Program-made: the position numbers and the translations under genes
Assembly (NCBI RefSeq): GCF_014650675.1
Contig: NZ_BMVK01000023.1
Span: 1 to 64,000 of the forward strand
DNA length: 64,000 nucleotides
Direction of reading: 5' to 3'
DNA from: Streptomyces anulatus
GTDB taxonomy: Bacteria > Actinomycetota > Actinomycetes > Streptomycetales > Streptomycetaceae
Notes under the pieces: generated by a model
What the model saw: only the letters and a program-made list of their open reading frames with translations
Told to the model about the DNA's origin: nothing
Databases searched by the model: none
Shown: one piece after another, positions 49,401 through 60,300 of the stretch
How the letters are laid out: every line of letters begins with the position of its first letter
Numbering within the stretch: position 1 is the stretch's first letter

Positions 49401-52400
49401 AGTTCTCGCTCCCAAGATCACCGGCACCGTCCTGCTCGACGCCGCCACCGAGGACCAGGACCTCGACTACTTCCTCCTCTACTCGTCCGTCGCGTCGGTC
49501 GTGGGCAACGCGGGCGCGAGTGACTACGCGGCCGCCAACCGCTACCTGGACGCGTTCGCGGACTGGCGGGAGGACCTACGGCGCTCCGGCCGACGCGCGG
49601 GCCGGACGCTGGCGGTCAACTGGCCGCTCTGGCGGGACGGTGGCATGCGCGTCGACCCGTCGATGCAGGACAAGGTGCTGGCCCGCATCGGAGCACGTCC
49701 CTTGGAGACGTCGGAAGGCCTGGTCGCGCTGGAAAGGGCTCTCGCCGCCGACGAGAGCCGGGTCGTGGTCCTCTGCGGCGACCGGGAGCTGCTGGAGCGC
49801 CGACTCGGTGTCACCGCGTCGAGGACCCAACCGGGGCGCGACGTCACGTGGGAGGAACTGCTCGTGACCGCGGAGTCGTCGCTGGAGGAACTGGTCCTCG
49901 GCCTGGTCCCCACCTGGGCCGGCCCCGGGCACCGGTCCCTCGGTGACACCGGGTTCATGGAACTGGGCCTGTCCTCCGTCCAGGTCGTCGACCTGGTGCG
50001 CCGGCTCTCCGAGCGGCTCGGCGTCGACCTCCAGCCGACCCTGCTGTTCCGGCACAGCAACGTCTCCAGCCTCGCCCGGTACCTGACCGACACGCACCCC
50101 GACGCGGTACGTGAACTTTGCCCGGCCCGGGGGGAGACGGCCGGTGGCGCGGATCGCGGCGCGACGGCGGTACCCGAGCGAGCCGGGGCCCGGCCCCGCG
50201 CCACTGCCTCCGACGACCTCCGGCCCACGGAGCAGCCCATCGCCGTCATCGGCATGGCAGGGCGCTTCCCCGGCGCCGCGAACCCGTCCCAGCTCTGGGA
50301 CCGGCTCGTCCAGGGGCACGACCTGGTGAGCGAGGTCCCCGCCGACCGCTGGGACCACCGGGAGCACCACGACCCCACCGGGACACTCGCCTCCGGTACC
50401 GACTGCGGCCACGGTGCCTTTCTCGACGACGTCACCCGGTTCGACGCCGCCTTCTTCGGCGTCCGGGACGCCGAGGCCCGGGGCATGGACCCGCAGTCCC
50501 GTCTGTTGCTGGAGGTCCTCTACGAGGCGGCCGAGGACGCGGGTGTCGCCGGAACGCTGAGAGGCACGGCGACCGGCATGTTCGTCGGCCGGTGCTTCAG
50601 CGACTACGAAGAGGAGATGGCCCGCCGGGGCGGGGCGCCGGGCGCCTTCGACGTCACCGGCACCTCCGTGTCCATGGCGGCCAACCGCGCGTCCTACGCC
50701 TTCGACCTGTCCGGCCCCAGCATGGTCGTCGACACCGCCTGTTCGTCGTCGCTGTACGCCCTGCACCTGGCCGTCAACGCGCTGCGCTCGGGTCAGTGCG
50801 CCATGGCGTACGCGGCCGGGACGAACTTGATCCTCAGCCCCCAGCACTATCTGCGCAGTTCGGCGCTGGGCGCCCTGTCCCCGTCCGGGCGCTGCCACAC
50901 CTTCGACGCCCGTGCCGACGGTTACGTACCCGGGGAGGCCGTCACCGCCGTACTGCTCAAGCCGCTCGACCGGGCGATCGAGGACGGCGACCCCGTCCAC
51001 GCCGTGATCAAGGCCGTCGCCGTCAGCCACGGGGGCAACGCCGCGTCTGTCACAGCACCCCAACCGGCCAGGCAGAGCGAGCTGTTGGCAGCTGCGTGGC
51101 AGCAGGCGGGCATCGACCCCGGCACCCTGAGCTACCTGGAGGCCCACGGCACCGGCACCGCCCTCGGCGACCCGGTCGAGTTCGAGGCGGCCTCGACGGC
51201 GCTGAGGCCGCACACGGACGAGAGAGCAGTCTGCGCGGTCGGCTCCGCCAAGGCCCACCTGGGCCACACCGAGGCCGCCGCCGGCCTCGTCGGAGTGGTG
51301 AAGGCCATCCTCTCGCTGCGCAACGAACTCATCCCCGCCATGCCCGCCTTCGAGACCCCCAACCCCGGCTGCCACGTCGACGCCGGCCCGCTGTTCGTCA
51401 ACCGCGAGCCCCTGGAGTGGAAGCAGGCAGCCGGAACACCGCGCCGTGCCGGGGTGAGCTCCTTCGGGTTCGGCGGGGCCTACGCGCACGCGGTGATCGA
51501 GGAGGCTCCCGCACGGTCCGTGCCCCGGCCCACGGCCGGTCCGGTCCTCCTGCCCTTCGCGGCGAAGGACGAGACCGCCCTGCGCGAACTGGTCCGCAGA
51601 CACCGGGACTTCCTCGCCGAACGCCCCGACACGCGGCTCGACCGCGTCGCCGCGACCCTGCGCCGAGGAAGGGAACACCTGCCCTGCCGCCTCGCGGTCT
51701 TCGCGGACTCGATGTCCGACCTGCTTCGCCGGCTGGGCGCCTACGCGGACGCGACGCACCCGCACGACCGGGTCCTGGGAGAGGAACGCGTACGGGCGAG
51801 CGACCCGGAAACCGTGCGGGCAGCGGCCGAGTGGGCTCGCGGCAACGCGACGCTGCCGGCGGCGCCCGCGGTGGAGGCACTGCCCCGGCTCTCCCTGCCG
51901 ACCTACCCCTTCGCGGGGGACACGTACTGGTTCGACGAGGCCACGACGGCCGCCCCGCGCACACCGCCTCGTGACGAGACGACCACCGCATCCGTCATCG
52001 CCGCCGTGGACACGTTCGTCTCCCGCAGCGGGTTCCGTGGCGTACAGGCGTCCCGGGGCATGGACCGCCTGGACGCCCTGCTGCGCCGCTGGAGCCGCCA
52101 TCTACTCGGCGGCGCGGGCGACTCCGGCGCGCCCACGCCGCGGAGTCTGCGCACACGCCTCGCCGACGAGACCCGGTACGGACGACTGGCGGACGCGCTG
52201 GCTCTCATGATCGCCCGCGCCCCGGCCACGCCGCACAGCCGCCCCGGTACGCCCGAGGAGTCCGCCTGGCTCTCCGCCGAGGCGGCCGCGCTCGCCGACG
52301 ACCATCCGGAGCTCCGGCCCTGGGTCGACGTGGTGACCGGATGCGTGCCCCGGCTCCCGGACATTCTGGCCGGTGAGGCCGACCCCTTGGAGGTCTACTT

Positions 52401-55400
52401 CGCCGAGGCCCAGCCCGACCTGCTGCTGCGCGTCTACGACGGCAACGCGGTGGCCGACCACCACAACGAGATAGTGGCCCGGACCGTGGCCGGACAGGTG
52501 CGGGCACTGCTCGCACGACGCCCCGGGCGCCCGGTGCGCCTTCTGGAGATCGGAGGAGGCACCGGCGGGACCACCCGACGACTGCTCGACGCGCTCGGCG
52601 ACGTCGGGACGAACGTCAGCTTCGTCTTCACGGACGTCTCACCCGGGTTCCTGCCCGCTGCCCGCAGACGCTTTGCCGGCGGGGCGGTCGCCTTCGAGTG
52701 CCGGGTCCTGGACCTCGACAGCGAACCGGAGGCACAGGGCTTCGGCCAGGCGGCCGCGGACATCGTGATAGCGGCCAACTCGGTCCACGCCACCCGGAGC
52801 ATCGCCGACAGCCTGGCGCGCGTCCGGCGGCTGCTCGCTCCGGGCGGACTTCTCGTCCTGGAGGAACTGGTCCGCAACCGGGACTGCATGACCGCCATGA
52901 TCGGTGCCCTGCCCGGCTACTGGTCCAGCGTCGACGCGGACGTACGGCTCCCGCACTCCCCGTTCCTGGATGTGGCCGGGTGGCGGCGGGCCATGCGGGA
53001 GCAGGGGTTCTCGGCCACCTGGGCCCTCGGCGCACCGGATCTCGCAGAGGCCGAGTTCGACAACGCGGTCATGATCGGTGAGGTACCGGCGGAGCCGCAG
53101 CATCCGCGCGCGGCCACCGCCCCCGTCCCGACCGTGGCTGAGAGCCCGCGACCGGAGGCCGATCCCTTGAGGCCCCGACACGCATCGGAGCCCGTGCCCC
53201 CCGCCACCGTCGAGGGCAACGCGGTGACCGCCACCCCCGAACGGGACGTCGACGCGGTCCGCACCCTGCTGCGCGCCGTCTTCGCCCGCTTCTTCGGGAT
53301 GGCGGAAGAGGACGTGGACTCCGGGGCCTCGTTCGACGCCTTCGGCATGGACTCGCTCAGCGCCATCCAACTGGTCCGCACCCTGGAGCCCGATTTCGGC
53401 AAGCTCCCCAAAGTCCTGCTGTACGAGCACGCGACGATCGACTCCCTCGCCGAACACCTGGCCCGCCACGCCACCGGTCCCGAAGCGACGCCCGACAAGG
53501 AGACGCGGGAGTCGGCGGAGCGGCCGGCCAATGAGGAACTGACCGCTGGGCCCGCGCCCAGGGCCGGGGCACGGGCGGAGAACCGTCCGGCTGCCGAGCC
53601 CCTCGCCATCGTCGGCATGGCCGGCCGCTTCGCCCGGTCGCCCGACCTGGCGACCTGGTGGCGTCATCTCCGGGACGGCGTGCACCTGGTGTCGGAGATC
53701 CCGGCGGAACGCTTCGACTGGCGGGAGTTCTTCGGCGATCCGCACCGCGACGAGGGGAAGGTGAACAGCCGCTGGGGGTCCTTCATCGAGGGGGTCGACC
53801 GGTTCGACGCCGACTTCTTCGCCATGACCCCGCTGGAGGCGGAGCTCATGGACCCGCAGCAGCGGATCATGCTGGAGACGGCGTGGAAGGCGGTCGAGGA
53901 CTCCGGCCACCGCCCGTCGGAGATCCGCGGCAGCCGGACGGGTGTGTTCGTCGGCGCGACCTCGCGCGACTACGACTGGCTCCTGCACCGCGCGGGCCGT
54001 CATCGTGAGGGCCATGTCGTCAGCGGCAGCGGACACTGCCTCATCGCCAACCGGGTGTCCCACCAACTCGACCTGCGCGGACCGAGCGAGGCCGTCGACA
54101 CGGCGTGCTCCAGCTCCCTCACCGCCCTCCATCGCGCGGTGCGTGCCGTACGCGGCGGAGAGTGCGACAGCGCGATCGTCGGCGGCGTGCACCTCTTCCT
54201 CACCCCCGATCTCTTCGTCGCGCTCGGCCAGTTGGGCATCATCTCGCCGGACGGGCGGTGCGCCGCCTTCGACCGCCGTGCCAACGGGATGGTGCGCGGC
54301 GAAGGCGCCGTCGCCGTCGTGATCAAACCCCTCTCCCGGGCGCTCGCGGACGGCGACACCGTCCACGCGCTGATCCGGGGCAGCGGGGTCTCCCACGGCG
54401 GCGGAGACCGGCGGGACTCCCTGATGATGCCCAACCCCACGGCACAGGCGGAGCTGATCGCCTCCGTCCACCGCGACGCGGCGGTGGACCCGCGCACCAT
54501 CACCTACATCGAGGCCCACGGCACCGGTACCGAGGTCGGCGACCCGATCGAGGTACGCGGTCTGCGCAAGGCGTTCGCCGCGGGGACCGGCACGGCCGAG
54601 GACGAACGGACGGAATCCTGGTGCGCCCTCGGCACCGTCAAGTCCAACGTGGGGCACACGGAGGCGGCGGCCGGTCTCACCGGAGTGGTCAAGACCGTCC
54701 TCGCCATGCGGGCCGGCGCGCTCCCGCCGACGCTCCACTTCACCGAGGCCAACCCGCTGCTCGACCTGGAAGGCAGCCCCTTCCGTGTCGTGGACCGGCT
54801 CACCCCGTGGCAACCGCCGAGCGGCCTTCCACGACGTGCCGGCGTGAGTGCCTTCGGACTCGGGGGCACCAACGCGCATGTGCTGCTGGAGGACTACCCG
54901 CAATCCTCGCCTGCCGTGGACGCAGCGCAGGTACGCCCCTGTGTCGTCCCGCTGTCGGCCCGTACCGACGAGCGCCTCACGGCCTACGCCGGCGAGCTCC
55001 ACGACTTCCTTGAGGACCTGCGTGAGGACGGAGCGGCCCTGCCGCCCCTGACGGACATCGCCTACACCCTGACCGTGGGAAGGGACCCGATGGCCAGTCG
55101 TCTGGCCGTCGTCGCGACCACCGCGCAGGAGTTGACCGCCGCGCTCCGGGCGCACCTGGACGGAGTGCCGGACCCGCGGGTGATCACCGGGACGAGCGCC
55201 GGTACCGGGGAAGCGGACGGGAGGAGCCCCGGCTCCGGTCCGCGGTCCGCGGTCCTCGCGGACGCGGTCACCTGGGTGACCGGCGGGATGCTCCCGCCGC
55301 CGCCCCCGGGCCGTCGGACACCGCTGCCCACCTACCCGTTCGAGCCCCAACGCCACTGGGCCGGTCCCACGGAGACGGCAGCGTCCGGGAATCCGCCTCC

Positions 55401-55515
55401 CGCCGCCGCGTCGGGTGATGGCGGGGAGGAGACGCTGCCCGACGTCCTGCAAGCACTCAGCGAGGGCCGTGTCTCGGTCGAGCACGTGGAACAGTTCATG
55501 GAAGGTGTGTTGTGA
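45298..55515 (+). CDS. Trans-AT PKS 2: DH-ACP of module 3, modules 4-5, KS of module 6
   Basis: 3405 residues. The ATG at 45298, two bases after the previous stop, was chosen over upstream in-frame starts that would overlap the first PKS by 1.7 kb. Domains: DH 12-300 (DHLVHDVPVLPG, His36; HPAVLDFATL, Asp205); ACP3 Ser357; KS4 437-855 (Cys592, His727 in HASST); KR3 about 1030-1510; ACP4 Ser1560; KS5 1645-2070 (Cys1815); C-methyltransferase about 2235-2600 (LLEIGGGTGGTTR near 2415); ACP5 Ser2686; KS6 2767-3200 (Cys2937); C-terminal docking helix (LPDVLQALSEGRVSVEHVEQ). No AT domains. The DH has Asp where the first motif usually has Gly and Leu for Gln/His after Asp205. Ends by a GTGA overlap with PKS 3. 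Confidence 0.93.
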   Translation: MADNLSPESTEDLLSTLAGRRATTTIDAEDAAVRDHLVHDVPVLPGVFLLDLVLRLVGRAGVDPAAVQLRRVTFLAPVLGTAEGRRIDVEIGPGGTGRLPVTVRSRPAGSDGAWETNCRAEIHPAAREPRPGRVDHVVLEAAGTEVVDVEDLYGLARRIEIRHRGFMKATGLVHVGRDHALARMRVAAEAEPYLERFHAHPAVLDFATLVPMLLLRQDRRADADHAFIPIYVDSFHATSGVGAENLVHVPGPVTGRLDGELFEADLEVCSLDGTVVARLGGFRAKRVRSADLITHRPPQTGKQRDGATTPSHAAADTPRPRAGGLRETVEALVAAKLGLDPDEIDPDRGFYDLGLNSLDLLGIADALEDGLSTELYPTLLFEYPTVRSLVDHLGGIGLGAPVQEETAPTAPVTAPPPARRPSAASPAGEEGHREPVAIVGMAGRYPGAATAEDLWEVLRDGVDQVTGVPRERWDDTARTGAFCAGVADFDAPFFHLSAEQALTMDPHERLLLQTAWEALENAGHTPEGLAEQTGGAVGVFAGAMWNDYQLTGLDRWRGGGGEIVGSWSSALTNRISYAFDFEGPSVTVDTACSASLAALHLAVQSIRRGECRAALAGGVNLSLHPYKYLRLGELGLLSESGRCRPFDAEADGYVPGEGVGVVVLRPLADALASGDRVLGIVRGSALRHSGRTGGYTVPSPDAQAKVISAALTDADATADTVGYVEAHASSTTLGDRIEVEALTSAYRQHGAVTPGACAIGSAKGTIGHLEAASGMAALAKVLLALRHRTIPAGPGIGRPNPGISFDGTPFRLPAHEEPWAAPVDPATGAVGPRRAALSTFGAGGANVHLVVEEFTQAAPPPPAHGAGQPRTVPLSARTEDELRRQAHRLAVHLRAAAGPCLDDVAHTLRAGRRPMEHRLAVVVRDLDELAASLQDFADGRAPGSPLHTGRVRPGRSGHGVAAPDEAALAGLWVGGELAAWPVIEGAGRVPLPTYPFTLRRYWLAPRDTSTAPVAPAPSADAVPSATDTPLLYAPRRLPEPLPAESGSGAFADAVVIALDTDDARVAELRTRCRRVVRVQPGMAYARTGPDSFEVRPGDEEHAFALAADLRAEGAEPSALLHLWAWGRGESPRAQDVGGLLSLFPVCRAWALGRTAPLALIYAYPCAKENPPDAAVGGFARSVRLEQPKLALRTVGFGGGRVDTETLLREAADALADRPGRETESDAEVRYAEGERTVTGFVPVSATASGDRRTDRPVLARTGGTYMISGGAGALGLHTARFLARTPGVAIVLTGRSPSGPGTEAAVAELEGLGARAAYLSCDLTDRDAARVLVREITERFGPLTGVIHAAGVVEDALLVNKTAESFRRVLAPKITGTVLLDAATEDQDLDYFLLYSSVASVVGNAGASDYAAANRYLDAFADWREDLRRSGRRAGRTLAVNWPLWRDGGMRVDPSMQDKVLARIGARPLETSEGLVALERALAADESRVVVLCGDRELLERRLGVTASRTQPGRDVTWEELLVTAESSLEELVLGLVPTWAGPGHRSLGDTGFMELGLSSVQVVDLVRRLSERLGVDLQPTLLFRHSNVSSLARYLTDTHPDAVRELCPARGETAGGADRGATAVPERAGARPRATASDDLRPTEQPIAVIGMAGRFPGAANPSQLWDRLVQGHDLVSEVPADRWDHREHHDPTGTLASGTDCGHGAFLDDVTRFDAAFFGVRDAEARGMDPQSRLLLEVLYEAAEDAGVAGTLRGTATGMFVGRCFSDYEEEMARRGGAPGAFDVTGTSVSMAANRASYAFDLSGPSMVVDTACSSSLYALHLAVNALRSGQCAMAYAAGTNLILSPQHYLRSSALGALSPSGRCHTFDARADGYVPGEAVTAVLLKPLDRAIEDGDPVHAVIKAVAVSHGGNAASVTAPQPARQSELLAAAWQQAGIDPGTLSYLEAHGTGTALGDPVEFEAASTALRPHTDERAVCAVGSAKAHLGHTEAAAGLVGVVKAILSLRNELIPAMPAFETPNPGCHVDAGPLFVNREPLEWKQAAGTPRRAGVSSFGFGGAYAHAVIEEAPARSVPRPTAGPVLLPFAAKDETALRELVRRHRDFLAERPDTRLDRVAATLRRGREHLPCRLAVFADSMSDLLRRLGAYADATHPHDRVLGEERVRASDPETVRAAAEWARGNATLPAAPAVEALPRLSLPTYPFAGDTYWFDEATTAAPRTPPRDETTTASVIAAVDTFVSRSGFRGVQASRGMDRLDALLRRWSRHLLGGAGDSGAPTPRSLRTRLADETRYGRLADALALMIARAPATPHSRPGTPEESAWLSAEAAALADDHPELRPWVDVVTGCVPRLPDILAGEADPLEVYFAEAQPDLLLRVYDGNAVADHHNEIVARTVAGQVRALLARRPGRPVRLLEIGGGTGGTTRRLLDALGDVGTNVSFVFTDVSPGFLPAARRRFAGGAVAFECRVLDLDSEPEAQGFGQAAADIVIAANSVHATRSIADSLARVRRLLAPGGLLVLEELVRNRDCMTAMIGALPGYWSSVDADVRLPHSPFLDVAGWRRAMREQGFSATWALGAPDLAEAEFDNAVMIGEVPAEPQHPRAATAPVPTVAESPRPEADPLRPRHASEPVPPATVEGNAVTATPERDVDAVRTLLRAVFARFFGMAEEDVDSGASFDAFGMDSLSAIQLVRTLEPDFGKLPKVLLYEHATIDSLAEHLARHATGPEATPDKETRESAERPANEELTAGPAPRAGARAENRPAAEPLAIVGMAGRFARSPDLATWWRHLRDGVHLVSEIPAERFDWREFFGDPHRDEGKVNSRWGSFIEGVDRFDADFFAMTPLEAELMDPQQRIMLETAWKAVEDSGHRPSEIRGSRTGVFVGATSRDYDWLLHRAGRHREGHVVSGSGHCLIANRVSHQLDLRGPSEAVDTACSSSLTALHRAVRAVRGGECDSAIVGGVHLFLTPDLFVALGQLGIISPDGRCAAFDRRANGMVRGEGAVAVVIKPLSRALADGDTVHALIRGSGVSHGGGDRRDSLMMPNPTAQAELIASVHRDAAVDPRTITYIEAHGTGTEVGDPIEVRGLRKAFAAGTGTAEDERTESWCALGTVKSNVGHTEAAAGLTGVVKTVLAMRAGALPPTLHFTEANPLLDLEGSPFRVVDRLTPWQPPSGLPRRAGVSAFGLGGTNAHVLLEDYPQSSPAVDAAQVRPCVVPLSARTDERLTAYAGELHDFLEDLREDGAALPPLTDIAYTLTVGRDPMASRLAVVATTAQELTAALRAHLDGVPDPRVITGTSAGTGEADGRSPGSGPRSAVLADAVTWVTGGMLPPPPPGRRTPLPTYPFEPQRHWAGPTETAASGNPPPAAASGDGGEETLPDVLQALSEGRVSVEHVEQFMEGVL
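46600..50105 (+). other. Module 4: KS4-KR3-ACP4
   Basis: KS4 has HASST in place of HGTGT; the His is retained and Cys592 is in DTACSAS. KR3 keeps the D-type Asp (AGVVEDA). Probably elongating. Confidence 0.8.
50233..53475 (+). other. Module 5: KS5-MT-ACP5
   Basis: A C-methyltransferase and no reductive domain predict an alpha-methyl beta-keto intermediate, unless a trans enzyme acts. All KS5 catalytic residues are present. Confidence 0.8.
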
Positions 55516-57320
55516 AAGAGCAGATGTCGAGACGGCGCATCCTCGAACTGGTCCGGAGCGGTGAGCTTCCGGCGGCCGAGGCAGCCGCCCTCATCGCCGT
55601 TGGCGCCGCGCCCCGGGAGGACGCCGGCCACGGGACGCTTCCCACGGTGCGGTGCTTCGCCCCGGGATGGGAGCAGGGCGACCGATCCGCCGTGTCCGTG
55701 GCCGGGACCAGAGCCGGGACCGTGTTCGTCCTCGACCGGACCGGCGGCGGGCTTCCCACCTTCGTCCCGCCCACGGGCGCCGTCCTCGTCCACGCGACGC
55801 ACGACGCCGGCCTCCACCGCGAGGACGACTCCACCTACCGGGTCGGAGCGCGGGACGAATCGGCATGGGCACGCCTGTGGCGGGAGACCGGCCTGAACGG
55901 CCCCGCCCCGGAACGGATCGTGATCATCACAGCATCCGGTCCCGAGCGCTGTCTGGACGCGGTGTACCCCGCACTCGCGACACTCGTCCGCGAGCGGGTC
56001 CATGACCGTCTCGCCGTGGCCTGCGTCGCCGTGGGCGACGACCGGGACCTCTCCGCCGACGCGCTCGGCGGCTTCTGCGGTATCGCCGCCCAGGAGGACC
56101 GCCGGCTGCGCATGGTCTCCCTGTCGGTCGACCCGTCGGCGGACCTCGCGACCCTGGCCCTGGGAGAGCTGGCACGCACGGACCAGCCCCTCTCGCAGGT
56201 GCGGTACGACGGCGGGGGACGCTGGGTCCGGGTGATGCCGTCGGTGGAGCTCGCCTGGGACAAGGAGGCAGAACTGGCCGACGAGGGCGTCTACCTCGTC
56301 ACGGGGGGCGCGGGCGGAATCGGACTGGCTCTCGCGGAGCTGCTGGCGAGCCGCTTCCGGGCGCGTTGCGTCCTCATGGGCCGCACGGGGGAAGCGGACA
56401 TCCCGCCTGCCGCTCTCGCACGCATCCAGCGGGTCGGTGGCCGGGCACGGTACGTCAGCGGGGACGTGACCAGGCTGGACGACGTCCGGGCCGCGGTCGC
56501 GGTGGCCCGCGAGGAGTTCGGCCCGCTCACCGGAGTGCTGCATCTCGCCGGCGTCAACGCCGACTCCTACATCGCCAACAAGGCGCCCTCGGCGCACCAC
56601 GGCGTCCTGGACCCCAAGGTGATGGGGGCGCGAAACCTCGACGAGGCGACCCGCGACGAACCTCTCACGTCCTTCGTGCTCTTCTCCTCCATGGCCGCCT
56701 ACCTCGGCCATCCCGGGCAGAGCGACTACGCCGCGGCCGGACGGGCGCTCGGCGGCTTCGCCGCGCGCCGGGCCGCCCAGGTCGCCGGGGGCCACCGGTC
56801 CGGCACCACGGTCGCCATCGGCTGGCCGCTGTGGGACGGCGGCGGGATGCGGCTGAGCGCGAGCGACGAACTGGCCGTCGCGACGCTGCAGGGCATGACC
56901 GCGATGCCCGCCGAGACCGGTCTCGCGGTCATGTCCGCCGCGCTGCGGGCCGACCGCCCGGAGACCGTCGTGGTGTACGGGGACGGCCGGCGCATCGACC
57001 GCTTCGTGGCGGACCGCCTCGCCTCCGGCCGCACCTCCGGGGCCGTCGCGCCGTCCGTCACCCCCGCGGCCGTGAGGTCCGAGGACGACGACCTTGTCCG
57101 GGCGGCGAGCGCGCACCTCGTCGAAGTCGTGTCAGGTCTCGCCCGGATGCGTCCGGGACAACTCGCTCCCGACCAGGAGTTCTCGGCGCTCGGCATCGAC
57201 TCGGTCATGATCAAGCGTCTCTCCGTGTCGCTGGAGGACTTCCTGGGATGCCCGATGCCGGTGACGCTCCTGTTCGAGCACCGCACCGTGAACGAGCTGG
57301 CCCGACACCTCGCCACGGCC
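53596..57320 (+). other. Module 6, split: KS6 | KR4-ACP6
   Basis: KS6 ends protein 2; KR4 and ACP6 begin protein 3. Terminal helices on both sides look like a docking pair. Confidence 0.8.
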
Positions 57321-60300
57321 TTCGAGGAGCCGCTGCGTTCAGCGCTCCACCGCCCGGACCCGCTCACGACCGGCTCGTCGACGGCCTTCGCACCGGATGC
57401 CGCGCCCGCGCCCCCTGCCCCGGAAGGCGCGAGCGCCGACGAGGCCGTCGCCATCGTCGGACTGGCCGGCCGCTACCCCGGAGCCGACGACGTCGGCGAC
57501 CTGTGGGAACTGCTCAGCGGCGGCCGTGACAGCACGGGCGAGATCCCCGCGGACCGCTGGGACAAGGACCTGTGGCACGACACCGGGGACCGCAGGCCCG
57601 GCTCCAGCTACGGACGTTGGGGCGGCTTCCTCTCCGGCGTCACCCGCTTCGACTCCCTGTTCTTCTCCATAGCGCCGCGTGAGGCCCGGCGGATGGACCC
57701 GGCCGAACGGCTGTTCCTCGAAGTCGCCTGGTCCGCCCTGGAGGACGCCGGATACACACGGGCCCGGCTGCACCGTGCCACCCGGACCGAGGAGGGCCAC
57801 GCCCTGGGCGTGTTCGTCGGCACCACGGGACTGGCCTACGGACTGGTCGGCGCCGAGGAATGGGGCAAGGGCAACCCCGTCTCGGCCCACTCCATGGAGT
57901 TCTCGCTCGCCAACCGGCTGTCCTACTTCCTCGACGCCCACGGACCCAGCATGTCCGTCGACACGGCGTGCTCGGCCTCCCTGACGGCCCTGCACCTGGC
58001 CTGCGAGAGCCTGCGGCGCGGCGAATCCCGGATGGCCGTCGCCGGGGGCGCCTACCTCAACCTGCACCCCCTCAAGTACGCGATGCTCTCGGAGCAGCGG
58101 ATGATGTCGCCCGACGGCGTGTGCCGCCCGTTCGGCGAGGGCGGCAACGGCTTCGTCCCGGGCGAGGGCGTCGGCGCGGTCGTGCTCAAGCCCCTGTCCG
58201 CCGCGCTCGCCGACGGCGACCACGTCCACGCGGTCATCCGCTCCACCTCGATCAGCCACGGCGGACGGACCAACGGCTACACCGTGCCCTCTCCGAAGGG
58301 GCACGCCGCCGTGATCCGGTCGGCACTGCGCAGGGCCGGGGTTGACCCCCGCACGATCGGCTACGTCGAGGCGCACGGCACCGGGACCGAACTGGGCGAC
58401 CCCATCGAGATCGACGGCCTGGAGCGCGCCTTCCGGGAGTACACACCCGACCGCGGGTTCTGCTCCATTGGCTCGGTCAAGGGGAACATCGGCCACGCCG
58501 AAGCGGCCGCCGGCATCGCCGGTCTGACCAAAGTACTGCTCCAGCTCCGGCACCGGAAGCTCGCCCCCACTCTGCACAGCGACCCGCCCAATCCGCGGAT
58601 CGACTTCGCCGCGACACCCTTCCGGCTCCAGCGATCCCTGGAGCCCTGGCACGCGACGCGGGGCGGCACTCCCCGGCGGGCGGCGGTCAGCTCCTTCGGG
58701 GCCGGCGGTGCGAACGCACACCTGATCGTCGAGGAGTTCGGGGACCGCGAGGGGTCCCTTCCCGGCGCTGGGGAGGAGGGCAAGGAACATCTGATCCTGC
58801 TCTCGGCCCGGACCCCGGACCGGCTGACGGCCATGGCCGAACGCCTGGCGAGGGCGCTCACCCGGCCCGACGCTCCCCGGCCGCTTCGCGACATCGCGCA
58901 CACGCTGCGCGTCGGCCGCGAGCCGTTCGCGTACCGCCGGGCGCTGGTGGTCGCCTCGGTCGACGAACTCGTCGAGCGTCTTCGGCAGCCGCACGAGCCG
59001 TACGAGCCGCAGCACATCGCCACGGCACCGGGGGACGGACCGGCCGGCACCTCACGCCGAAGCACAGACGAACTGCTCCGCGCCCTGCGTTGGCGCGAGT
59101 TGGGCGACCTCTGGGCCCGTGGCGCCGACATCGACTGGACCGCGGCACCGGGGACGTCCCCGCGGCCGAGCATCGTCCCGCTCCCCGGATACCCCTTCGC
59201 CGGGCCGTCCCACTGGCCGTCGGTCCGCCCGGCGGTCCGGCCGGGGTCGGTCTCCGACGAGGCCGTCGGCGCCCGTGGGGGAGCACCGCTCGTGGAGGTC
59301 GGGAACAGCGACGGAGCAGCCGAGTTCGCACTCGACCTGCCTCCCACCGATCCGGTGATCGCGGACCATGTGGTCGACGGCCGACCGGTCCTGGCCGGCG
59401 TGGCCCATCTGGAACTCGTCCGGGCCGCCGCGGCCCGGCTGACCGGCCACGGCGTCGCCGCGCTGACCGACGTACGCTGGCGTGCCCCTCTCGATCTGGA
59501 CACGGGTGCGCCGACGGTCCTGCTGACCGCCGAAGGCGACACCGTCCGCGGACAGGTCATCACGCGCGGCCCGGACGGCACCACCGTCCACGCGACCATG
59601 ACCGCGTCGACAGTACCGGGGGAGCCGGCCGGACGCGCTGACCCGGCGGCGCTCCGCTCCCGCTGTACGCGGGAGGAGTCCGCGAACTCCTTCTACGGAC
59701 GCGCGGCGGAACAAGGGCTCGCGTTCGGGCCCGCCTACCGTCTCGTCCGCCGGATGTACCGCGGGGACGGAGAAGCCTTTGCCGAACTGTCCGCCACCCC
59801 GGGAGGGGGCAGCGACTGGTGGCTGGAGCCCGGCGCGACCGACGCGGCCCTGCACACGCTCCACGGGGCGGTGCCCTTCTGGGACGAACCGGCGACCCTT
59901 CCGGTCTCCGTGGCACGGGTGGACCTCGTGGCTCCCTCGGGGCAGGCCCGCTACGCCCACGCGCGGCTGGTGGAGGCCGATCCGGCACGCGGCACGGTGC
60001 GCTGCGACGTGGACCTGTACGACGAGGACGGCCGACCGCTCGTACGCTTCGCCGGCCTGACGGCTGTCCGACCGGCCCGGACCGGTTCCCTGCCCGCCTA
60101 CCGGCCGGTGTGGCGGCTGACCGGGCCCGTATGGGAAACGCCCGGCGACCGCTCCGGGACGACCCTCGTGTTCACCACGGAACGGGACCACGGCCTCGGC
60201 GCCGCGATCGTCCGCCGAGCCGGAGCAGACGCCCGGCTGGTCGACATCACCGCCCTCGCCTCCGCGGAGGCGTTCGGCCGGATTCTTCGCGAGCTGCCCA

